From positions 1 to 14,627 of the forward strand of contig CAQHJP010000003.1 in NCBI GenBank assembly GCA_948801035.1: a stretch of DNA of 14,627 bases, in the 5' to 3' direction. The position numbers and the translations under genes are program-made. Positions 1 through 6,938 of this stretch are shown one piece after another. This DNA comes from an uncultured Bacilli bacterium. GTDB taxonomy: Bacteria > Bacillota_I > Bacilli_A > RF39 > UBA660. Numbering within the stretch: position 1 is the first letter of the stretch; each line of letters opens with the position of its first letter. The notes under the pieces are model-generated. The model made no database searches and was not told where the DNA came from. It saw nothing but the letters and a program-made list of their open reading frames with translations.

Positions 1-233
1 TCACTTAAATTAAATACAAAGTCAGTTTTAGTAATATTACTAGCTATTATGTATACATAAGTAAATAAAGAAGATGATATTACAAGTTTGTTTTCTGTAA
101 TTAATAAACCTAGCTCTAAAAAACCTATTATAGATATTATAAAAGCAAATCCATAAAATGGAAGATCTCCTATAACTAAAATTGGTATAAATATAATTAA
201 AGCAAGTATAGCACTTATAATTCTTTTTAACAT
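1..233 (-). CDS. cdsA: Phosphatidate cytidylyltransferase-like protein (CdsA), N-terminal 77 residues, cut by the window edge
   Basis: Reading the minus strand from an ATG at 233, the frame is open to the window edge and gives about 77 residues. It begins MLKRIISAILALIIFIPILV, then has GDLPFYGFAFI and a GFLELGLL stretch. A basic MLKRII start, a long hydrophobic helix, a Gly-X-Pro-Phe turn and a second helix ending in a hydrophobic Glu-Leu motif are typical of the N-terminus of CdsA, the membrane enzyme that makes CDP-diacylglycerol from phosphatidate and CTP. The catalytic C-terminal signature lies outside the window, so the call rests on N-terminal resemblance and hydrophobicity only. A Shine-Dalgarno AGGTGA sits a few bases before the ATG. 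The gene starts about 20 bases after the priA stop and is probably the next gene of the same transcript. Another polytopic membrane protein is possible. Confidence 0.6.
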   Translation of the reverse strand, partial: MLKRIISAILALIIFIPILVIGDLPFYGFAFIISIIGFLELGLLITENKLVISSSLFTYVYIIASNITKTDFVFNLS

Positions 234-253
234 ATTATCACCTACTAAATAGT

Positions 254-2395
254 TTACACTCTAATAGGATTAAAATCAATTGTAACTTTTACCCTATTAA
301 CTTTGTTATAAATTTCATTTATATATTTTACGTATTTATATATTTTTTTAGTATCTTTATATTTTATAATTATTTGATAATTATAAATATTATTTATTTT
401 AAAAAGTGCACACGCTGACGGACCTAATATAGTGTCATTTATATGTTCTTTTAAATATATATATATTTTTTCACTTTCATCTAAAACAGTATCATTATTT
501 TTCCCACTTATTTTTATTAAACATAAATTATAAAAAGGTGGATACTTTAAAATACTTCTTATACTCATTTCTTTATTATAAAAACCTTTATAATCATTTA
601 ATGTTGCATAAAATAAACTATAATGATCTATATTAAAGCCTTGAATAATAACCTCACCTTTAATACTTTCTCTTCCTGCTCTTCCTGATACTTGACTAAT
701 TAATTGAAATGTTTTTTCACTACTTCTAAAATCTGGTATAGTAAGTAGCGTATCTGCATTTATAACTCCAACTAAACTTACATATTTAAAATCAAGTCCT
801 TTAGATATCATTTGTGTACCTATTAATATATCATATTTATGACTTTCAAAATCATTAATTATTTTACTATGAGCATTCTTAGTTTTTGTTGTATCTATAT
901 CCATTCTAACAATTCTAGCACTTTTAAACTCTTCTTTTAACATAACTTCTAATTTTTCTGTGCCCATACCTCTTTCATAAATACTTGTACTTTTACATTC
1001 TGGACAAGCTAATAATTTGTTTTTTTCATATCCACAATAATGACAATGCATTTTTTTTGTTTTTAAATGATAGGTAAGCGGTATATCGCATTTAGGACAT
1101 TTATCTGTATAACCACAATTTGTACACATAGTAATTGTTGTATATCCTCTTCTATTAAGTAAAATTATAATTTGTTCGCCCTTATTTAATCTATCGTTAA
1201 TTTTTTCTTTTAAAATACTAGAAAAAACTCTATTTTTTAATTTAATTTCCTCTTTCATATCAACTAAAGTCACTTTAGGCATACATGCATTTACCCTATT
1301 CTTTATTTCAAGCAACTCATATACGCCACTTTTAGCTCTTGTATAACTTTCTAAAGATGGCGTTGCACTACCTAGTATAACTGGACAGTTGTGATAAATT
1401 GCTCTTTTAATAGCCACATCTATAGCACTATACATAGGATTTACATCCTGTTTATATGTTTGTGAATGCTCCTCATCTATTATTATTATTCCTATATTTT
1501 TAAGTGGCGCAAATATAGCACTTCTAGCTCCTATTACTATAGAAACTTTCCCCTCATCTATTTTTCTAAATTCATCATACCTTTCGCCTTCACTTAAGCG
1601 ACTATGCAAAATAGCAATATTTGAAAATCTTTTTTTAAAATTATTAACAATTTGGGGAGTTAAACTTATTTCTGGCACTAAAAGTATTGCACTTTTGCCC
1701 TCATCTAATACTTTTTTTATAAGATGCATATATACCTCAGTTTTACCAGATCCTGTTACTCCATGAAGTAAATATGGCTTAAATTTATTAAGACTCACTT
1801 GTTTTAAAACATTCATCTGTTCTTCATTTAATTTTTTAAAATCTTCTAAAATTTCAATTTCATCTTTTAATCTATATTCTTCTTTTAAATATTTACTTAT
1901 TATATTTTTTTTAAGTAATTTATCTGTTGCATAACTAGAAATATTTCTAGCTTCTTTTAAAGTAATATCACCAATTTTAAGTAAATCCATTATTATAGTT
2001 TCTTTTTCATTTAAATCATATGCATCTTGCTCTTTTTTTATATATGTTACATATTTTTCTTTTACTTCGTAATTATTTTTAGCTTTTAAAGCACGTGGTA
2101 GCATAGTTTGATAACAACTTGTTAAAGTAGATAAAGTTTTTTTAGATAAATAAGAACCTAATTCAATCATTTCACTATTTAAAACTGGTTTTTTATCAAC
2201 TAAAGAAATTATTTCTTTAAGCTCATATGAAATTTTTTCATTATTAAAACTTATTATAAAACCTTCTTTAATAGTATTTGCAAACGGAACTTTACATCTA
2301 ATACCAATTTTAATATCACTTTCCATATTTTTAGGTACTAAATAGGAAAAAGTTTTATCAATGTTTTTAATTTCAATAAGTACATTAACAACCAT
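254..2395 (-). CDS. priA: Primosomal protein N', replication-restart helicase PriA
   Basis: PriA is an SF2 3'-to-5' DNA helicase that recognises stalled forks and reloads the replicative helicase away from oriC. The 713-residue product has an N-terminal fork-binding region (about 1-100), Walker A GVTGSGKT at 212-219, the DEEH box at 307-310, GSATPS at 342-347, and a helicase C-terminal half ending in the GRAGR motif at 571-575. Between the helicase lobes lie eight zinc-binding cysteines in four pairs (424/427, 433/436, 451/454, 464/467), the PriA hallmark. I use the ATG at 2395: GGTGG lies just before it and the protein then opens with VVNVLIEI, the usual first beta strand of PriA. An upstream in-frame ATG at 2440 would add 15 non-conserved residues and overlap the end of radC. 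The protein is shorter than the roughly 800-residue Bacillus enzyme, but all motifs are intact. It follows radC by 31 bases. Confidence 0.95.
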   Translation of the reverse strand: MVVNVLIEIKNIDKTFSYLVPKNMESDIKIGIRCKVPFANTIKEGFIISFNNEKISYELKEIISLVDKKPVLNSEMIELGSYLSKKTLSTLTSCYQTMLPRALKAKNNYEVKEKYVTYIKKEQDAYDLNEKETIIMDLLKIGDITLKEARNISSYATDKLLKKNIISKYLKEEYRLKDEIEILEDFKKLNEEQMNVLKQVSLNKFKPYLLHGVTGSGKTEVYMHLIKKVLDEGKSAILLVPEISLTPQIVNNFKKRFSNIAILHSRLSEGERYDEFRKIDEGKVSIVIGARSAIFAPLKNIGIIIIDEEHSQTYKQDVNPMYSAIDVAIKRAIYHNCPVILGSATPSLESYTRAKSGVYELLEIKNRVNACMPKVTLVDMKEEIKLKNRVFSSILKEKINDRLNKGEQIIILLNRRGYTTITMCTNCGYTDKCPKCDIPLTYHLKTKKMHCHYCGYEKNKLLACPECKSTSIYERGMGTEKLEVMLKEEFKSARIVRMDIDTTKTKNAHSKIINDFESHKYDILIGTQMISKGLDFKYVSLVGVINADTLLTIPDFRSSEKTFQLISQVSGRAGRESIKGEVIIQGFNIDHYSLFYATLNDYKGFYNKEMSIRSILKYPPFYNLCLIKISGKNNDTVLDESEKIYIYLKEHINDTILGPSACALFKINNIYNYQIIIKYKDTKKIYKYVKYINEIYNKVNRVKVTIDFNPIRV

Positions 2396-2426
2396 ATAAC
2401 CACCAATTTTATTATAACATTTATTT

Positions 2427-3104
2427 TTATAAAATTCCATTTTCTAAAAAGCTATAGTATGTGTTTTTACCAATTATAATATGATCAAGAAGTCTTATAC
2501 CTAAAATAGTTGCTACACTTTTAAGCTGCTTTGTAAGTTCAATATCATTTTTAGAAGGAGTTACTATTCCAGATGGATGATTGTGAATAGCAATTAAACT
2601 TGAGGCACTATTTAAATATGCTTCCCTAAATACCTCTCTTGGATGAACAAGAGATTCATTAATTGTTCCTTTAAATAACATTTTATCTTTAATTATTTTA
2701 TTTTTAGTATCTAAATACACACAATAAAAATATTCTTGCTTTTTATCTTTAAATATATTTTTATAATAATTAAAAATACTTTCTGCAGAAGTTATTTTAA
2801 TATCGCTTATATTTTCAATATCAACATTTATACGATTACCAAGTTCTATAACTGCTAAAATTTCACATGCCTTTGTTATCCCAATACCTTTTATTTTAAG
2901 CAATCTTTTTAAAGTCATATTTTTTAAATCAGTAATATTATCTAAACTTGCAAGTATACTATTTGATAAAAAATTTACTGGGATATTTTTAGTTCCTGTT
3001 TTAAGTATTATAGATAGTAATTCTTCATTAGTTAAATTTTCTACACCTTTATTAATAAGCCTTTCTCTAGGTCTTTCATTTTTAGGGATATCCTTAATTG
3101 TTAT
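2427..3104 (-). CDS. radC: RadC family protein (UPF0758, JAB/MPN domain), probably started by an ATA codon
   Basis: Conceptual translation from 3104 gives 225 residues, the normal RadC length. The N-terminal part reads TIKDIPKNERPRERLINKG and continues through LTNEELLSIILKTGTK and the helix-hairpin-helix RLLKIKGIG, all typical RadC. The C-terminal half is the JAB/MPN metal-binding domain with Glu150 and the H-x-H-P-S-G...S-x-x-D motif (His174, His176, Asp187 in this numbering). The first canonical start, ATG at 2918, would delete 62 conserved residues. Between the frame's upstream TAA stop and that ATG there is no ATG, GTG or TTG. AAAGGAG at 3114-3120 is followed nine bases later by ATA at 3102-3104, exactly where M of the usual MTIKD start should be. 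The cellular role of RadC remains unsettled; its old assignment to DNA repair is doubtful. The start follows the SPOR gene's stop by four bases. Confidence 0.88.
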   Translation of the reverse strand: MTIKDIPKNERPRERLINKGVENLTNEELLSIILKTGTKNIPVNFLSNSILASLDNITDLKNMTLKRLLKIKGIGITKACEILAVIELGNRINVDIENISDIKITSAESIFNYYKNIFKDKKQEYFYCVYLDTKNKIIKDKMLFKGTINESLVHPREVFREAYLNSASSLIAIHNHPSGIVTPSKNDIELTKQLKSVATILGIRLLDHIIIGKNTYYSFLENGIL

Positions 3105-3108
3105 ATAA

Positions 3109-3543
3109 TCACTCTCCTTTATATTTTTTTATAACTTGCTTAGTTATTTCTTTTATTGTTTGTGTATCATTTGTCTCTTTTAATACTAAGTCATATTTTT
3201 CAATATAATTAATTAAGTCTTCATCACTTATTATACTTTTTTTAATAATACTATCCACCCCCTTATAACATGATTGTATTTTACTAGCATTTTCTAAATC
3301 TAAGGTAAGTCCAATATAAACATAATATAAATTATCTTTTATACTATATATATACTCATCAATATTACTAGTATTTTCTTTCATACTATCAATATTTGAA
3401 TAAACACCAGTTTGAATCATATAAAGCGTTGTATCTTTTTTAAAAACTGACATTATATCAGAATCATACTCTTTAATCATAAAATTAGATAGAAAAAAAC
3501 CAACTAACAAAGAAATAATAATAGTAAATAAATATTTTTTCAC
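3109..3543 (-). CDS. Small membrane-anchored protein with a SPOR-like domain, in the spoIIB position beside radC
   Basis: The 144-residue product starts with MKKYLFT and a single hydrophobic segment at about 4-22, consistent with a signal anchor and an outside C-terminus. Residues about 39-104 look like a SPOR domain, which binds denuded septal peptidoglycan: a first strand YMIQTGVYSN (family pattern Y-x-Q-x-G-x-(F/Y)-x-(N/S)), then a second half YYVYIGLTLDLENASKIQ (family pattern Y-x-V-x-x-G with a helix after it). The match is by pattern only. In Bacillus subtilis the SPOR protein SpoIIB is encoded next to maf and radC, so position supports a relation, but no sporulation role can be claimed. 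The start is a GTG at 3543 preceded by GGTGAT. The last codons (AAA GGA GAG TGA) contain the Shine-Dalgarno sequence of radC, so the two genes are probably coupled. Confidence 0.7.
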   Translation of the reverse strand: MKKYLFTIIISLLVGFFLSNFMIKEYDSDIMSVFKKDTTLYMIQTGVYSNIDSMKENTSNIDEYIYSIKDNLYYVYIGLTLDLENASKIQSCYKGVDSIIKKSIISDEDLINYIEKYDLVLKETNDTQTIKEITKQVIKKYKGE

Positions 3544-3594
3544 ACTTAATCACCATTATTATTTTATAATATTAGTTGGTTATATTTTGTCGAA
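3544..3594 (-). promoter_or_regulatory. Possible promoter for the SPOR-radC-priA-cdsA group
   Basis: This 51-base gap between the proS stop and the SPOR gene start contains, on the minus strand, TCGACA (3588-3593), a 16-base spacer and TATTAT (3566-3571), a moderate sigma-A-like match. No convincing hairpin terminator for proS is visible here, so transcription may simply read through. In DNA this AT-rich, such matches are common by chance. Confidence 0.25.
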
Positions 3595-5277
3595 TTATAT
3601 AATAGAATTTATTTTTGTAATTATATCATTAACATGAATATCAAATGTTTCATTAGTACTTCTATATTTTAATTCTACTAAATCATTTTTTACTTTAGAC
3701 CCTATTGTTATTCTAAATGGTATACCTATTAAATCCATATCATTAAATTTAACACCTGCTCTTAGATCTCTATCATCTAATATAACAGATACATTACCTC
3801 TTGTAAGTTCATTATATATTGCATTAGCAACTGATACTTGTTTTATATCACTTTTATCAATAAGTATAATAGCTACTTTAAAAGGCGCTATTTCTTTTGG
3901 CCATACTAGACCATATTCATCTGATTTTTGTTCTGCTAAAGCAGCCATTATTCTACCTAGCCCTATACCATAACAACCCATATATACATGTTTTAAATTA
4001 TTATCCTCATCACTATAACATAAATTTAGACTTTCTGAATACTTAGTACCTAATTTAAATGTATTACCTACTTCTATACCATGTTTAAATTTTAATTTAT
4101 TTCCACAATTTGGACAAGGATCTTCCTCATGAACATTTTTAATATCGCCTACATAATCATATTTAAAATCTGTAGTATTTACATTTTTAATGTGATAATC
4201 CGTTTTATTTGCACCTACTATGTAGTTATATTTGTAAAGTATATCACTATCTATAACTATAGGTATTTCTAAACCAATTGGTCCTGCAAAGCCAATATCT
4301 GCATTAGTCACTTTTTCTACTTCAGGTTTATCTGCAAGTGAAATACTTTTTCCACCTACAAGTTTTAATAATTTAGTTTCATTAATTTCTCTATCGCCAC
4401 TTACTAAACATGCATATAATTTATCATCTATATTATAAATTAAAGTTTTAACAAAATATGATTTATCTAAATTTAAAACTTCACTTATCTCATCTATAGT
4501 TTTAGCGTCTTTTGTATAAACTAACTCTTTAGTTTTAAATTCTTCTAAAGGAGACTTATTTACAACACATTTACTAACTTCTATATTAGATGAATATCCA
4601 CAATCACATGTTACTAATATATCTTCACCAATTTCAGTTACTGCTTGAAATTCTTCTGATAATAATCCTCCCATTAAGCCAGTATCAGCTGTTACTACTT
4701 TATAATCAAGTTCTAATCTATCAAAGATACGTTTATATGCATTAAACATTTTATCATAAGAAGTAGATAAACCTTCTAAAGATGAATCAAAACTATATGC
4801 ATCTTTCATAAAAAATTCTCTTACTCTTATAAGACCAAATCTAGGTCTTGTTTCATCCCTATATTTATTACCTATTTGATATATATTAAATGGTAAATCC
4901 TTATATGATTTTATTTTCATCCTAGCTGCTTCTACAAAAAATTCTTCATGAGTTGGTCCAAGTACTAAAGCTCTATCATATCTATCTTTTAAATTAAACA
5001 TATTAGAACCAAAATTATCACGCCTACCACTTTTAACATAAGCATCCTCAGGAAGTAAATTTGGCATTAAAAGTTCTTGAGCACCAGCATTATTCATTTC
5101 TTCTCTTATTATATTTTCAATATTTTTTAAAACTTTTAAACCAAGTGGCATATACATATATATACCATTTGAAATTTTTTTGATCATTCCACTTTTAACA
5201 AGTAAATTACCACTTTTAGTTTCTTCATCTTTCACATCTTCTCTTAAAGTATAAAAAAATTGTTCACTTAATCTCAT
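3595..5277 (-). CDS. proS: Prolyl-tRNA synthetase (bacterial type with INS editing domain)
   Basis: ProRS attaches proline to tRNA(Pro) in the cytoplasm. The 560-residue product has the class II core: motif 1 around residues 63-75, the GPTHEEFF loop at 107-114, motif 2 from RDETRPRFG (140-148) through VREFFMKDAYSFD, and motif 3 GIGLGRIMAALAEQ at 437-450. Residues about 225-390 form the YbaK-like INS domain that hydrolyses Ala-tRNA(Pro); its conserved lysine is present in YFVKTL (Lys277, matching Lys279 of E. coli), as is GPIGL at 332-336. The C-terminal anticodon-binding domain contains DDRDLRAGVKF at 501-511. Length is normal for a full bacterial enzyme (about 565-570). The ATG at 5277 follows GAGGGTGA. 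The gap to metG contains a possible weak terminator and a good -10 element, so proS may be transcribed partly on its own. There is no room for a T-box leader. Confidence 0.97.
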   Translation of the reverse strand: MRLSEQFFYTLREDVKDEETKSGNLLVKSGMIKKISNGIYMYMPLGLKVLKNIENIIREEMNNAGAQELLMPNLLPEDAYVKSGRRDNFGSNMFNLKDRYDRALVLGPTHEEFFVEAARMKIKSYKDLPFNIYQIGNKYRDETRPRFGLIRVREFFMKDAYSFDSSLEGLSTSYDKMFNAYKRIFDRLELDYKVVTADTGLMGGLLSEEFQAVTEIGEDILVTCDCGYSSNIEVSKCVVNKSPLEEFKTKELVYTKDAKTIDEISEVLNLDKSYFVKTLIYNIDDKLYACLVSGDREINETKLLKLVGGKSISLADKPEVEKVTNADIGFAGPIGLEIPIVIDSDILYKYNYIVGANKTDYHIKNVNTTDFKYDYVGDIKNVHEEDPCPNCGNKLKFKHGIEVGNTFKLGTKYSESLNLCYSDEDNNLKHVYMGCYGIGLGRIMAALAEQKSDEYGLVWPKEIAPFKVAIILIDKSDIKQVSVANAIYNELTRGNVSVILDDRDLRAGVKFNDMDLIGIPFRITIGSKVKNDLVELKYRSTNETFDIHVNDIITKINSII

Positions 5278-5298
5278 AAATTCACCCTCAATAAATAA

Positions 5299-5307
5299 AT
5301 TATACCA
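5299..5307 (-). promoter_or_regulatory. Extended -10 promoter element for proS
   Basis: On the minus strand this reads TGGTATAAT, a perfect TGn-TATAAT extended -10 box, about 22 bases before the proS ATG. No good -35 hexamer lies 16-18 bases upstream (that stretch is part of the hairpin behind metG), which fits the known ability of extended -10 promoters to work without one. Spacing to the GAGGGTGA ribosome-binding site is short but workable. Confidence 0.5.
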
Positions 5308-5317
5308 TAAAATAAAT

Positions 5318-5340
5318 AGAATAGATACTTAATCTATCCT
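5318..5340 (-). terminator. Possible weak intrinsic terminator overlapping the metG stop
   Basis: Nine-base arms at 5318-5326 and 5332-5340 pair with one G-T wobble around a five-base loop that contains most of the metG TAA stop. On the minus strand the hairpin is followed by a U-rich run (ATTTATTTTAT). The stem is AU-rich and therefore weak, so it may only attenuate transcription before the proS promoter. A chance inverted repeat cannot be excluded. Confidence 0.35.
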
Positions 5341-6927
5341 ATTAAATAATAATTCTAAATCTTTTATTTTAATATCACCTTTTAAATCATATTCTTTCCA
5401 AATAAAATCATCAAGTGATAACATATTTTTTATTTTATTACATCCTCTTGGCATAAATGGATATAAAAGTCTTGATAAATTAGCAATTATATATGTACAA
5501 GTATACGTAATATCATTAAATTTATTTATATCTTCTTTAACTTTAATCCAAGGTTCATTTGCATCATAGTATTTATTACCAAAAGCTGCATAATCTAAAA
5601 TTTGTTCTAAAGCAGTTTTTAATTCACCAGCTTCTATAAGTGATGCAACAACTTCATAAAGTGATATAGTTTTTTCTTTTACACTACTATCTATATTTCC
5701 TTCTTTTATAATACCATCAAATTTTTTATTTACAAATGACAAATTTCTATTTATAAAATTACCTATAACGCCTACTAGAAATTTATTATTATAATTAATT
5801 AAATCTAATGATGAAAAATTAACATCCTTTTTCTCTGGACCATTATTTATCATATACATTCTTACTGTATCACTTCCATAGTCTTTAACAAGAGAATCAA
5901 ATGTTATTAAATTACCTTTTGATTTACTCATCTTCTCATCATTCATATTTACATATTCTGATGAAATAATATAACTTGGAAGTATAAAATCTTTATCTAT
6001 AGCACTAAGTAATGCTGGAAAAATAATTGTATGAAATGTTATATTATCTTTTCCATGAACAAAATAAGATTTAAAATTTTCTTTATCTGTAACAAACGAT
6101 TTAAAATCTATTTTTCTTTTATTTAAAACTTCTTCACAAGCTGTCATATATCCAAGTACAGCTTCTATCCAAACATATATTTTTTTATCTTCATAACCGC
6201 TAACTGGAACGTCAACTCCCCATGTAAGTTGACGAGTAGCTGCTCTATCAATAACTCCTAAATTTAAATATTTTTTAGTTTCATTTAAAGCATTTTTTCT
6301 CCAAATACCTTCTTTAGAACGTACTAAATCTTCAAGTACTTTTTGAAAACTTGATAATTTAAAATATAAGTGTTTATTTTTTTTAATTATTGTTCTTTCA
6401 TTACAATTTTTACAATGTTTATCCTTTAGTGTTTTACAATCTATTATACTTAAACATTCATCACATTGCTCACCAGTTGCATGCCCACCACAATTTGGAC
6501 ATGTACCAATTATTTCTCTATCAGATAAAAATTCATTGCAATTAGGACAATAATCTTGATCAATAAACTCTTCATATATATATCCATTATCCATTATTTT
6601 AGTAAAATATTGTTTTACTTTTTCTTTATGACTATCACGCATAGTAGCACTATATAAATCATATGAAAAATCTAGGCTCTCAAAACTTTTTCTAAATTCT
6701 AAATCATAATGTGTTGCAATATCATTAGGCGTTGTATCCTCACTTTTAGCTCTTACTGTTATAGGAGTACCATGACAATCAGTTCCTGATACATAAACAA
6801 CATTATCACCATTTAATCTATAATACCTTGCAATTACATCACCAGGTAAAAGTGCTGCCAAATGGCCAATGTGAAGTGAATTGTTAGCATAAGGCCATGC
6901 TCCTCCAATCAATATATTTCTTTTCAT
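5329..6927 (-). CDS. metG: Methionyl-tRNA synthetase, two-zinc-knuckle type resembling Bacillus anthracis/cereus MetRS2
   Basis: MetRS charges initiator and elongator tRNA(Met). The 532-residue product has the class I signatures HIGH (19-22) inside GGAWPYANNSLHIGHLAALL, GTDCHGTPI (48-56), and KMSKS at 332-336. The connective peptide carries four CxxC pairs (127/130, 143/146, 155/158, 172/175), enough for two zinc knuckles. The usual Bacillus MetRS begins with a PIYYPSGKLHIGH-like motif and has a C-terminal tRNA-binding domain; this protein lacks that domain, ending soon after the anticodon-binding helical bundle. The AWPYAN...LLPGD pattern matches what I recall of the second MetRS of B. anthracis/cereus, known for tolerance to diaryldiamine MetRS inhibitors. 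Whether this genome has another MetRS cannot be seen. The ATG at 6927 follows AAGGAG and lies 11 bases after the leuS stop, so metG and leuS share a transcript. Confidence 0.95.
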   Translation of the reverse strand: MKRNILIGGAWPYANNSLHIGHLAALLPGDVIARYYRLNGDNVVYVSGTDCHGTPITVRAKSEDTTPNDIATHYDLEFRKSFESLDFSYDLYSATMRDSHKEKVKQYFTKIMDNGYIYEEFIDQDYCPNCNEFLSDREIIGTCPNCGGHATGEQCDECLSIIDCKTLKDKHCKNCNERTIIKKNKHLYFKLSSFQKVLEDLVRSKEGIWRKNALNETKKYLNLGVIDRAATRQLTWGVDVPVSGYEDKKIYVWIEAVLGYMTACEEVLNKRKIDFKSFVTDKENFKSYFVHGKDNITFHTIIFPALLSAIDKDFILPSYIISSEYVNMNDEKMSKSKGNLITFDSLVKDYGSDTVRMYMINNGPEKKDVNFSSLDLINYNNKFLVGVIGNFINRNLSFVNKKFDGIIKEGNIDSSVKEKTISLYEVVASLIEAGELKTALEQILDYAAFGNKYYDANEPWIKVKEDINKFNDITYTCTYIIANLSRLLYPFMPRGCNKIKNMLSLDDFIWKEYDLKGDIKIKDLELLFNRID

Positions 6928-6938
6928 ATAAATTCTCC

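Noticed and set aside
2396..2440. Upstream in-frame ATG extending priA by 15 residues
   Set aside because: It would overlap the radC end, adds residues not typical of PriA, and the ATG at 2395 has its own ribosome-binding site.
3109..3150. Programmed -1 frameshift at a seven-A slippery run near the end of the SPOR gene that might fuse it to radC
   Set aside because: The run A AAA AAA is in the right register for -1 slippage, but radC is in the other (+1) frame and its frame has a TAA at the run, so slippage would not yield a fusion. Re-initiation at ATA fits better.
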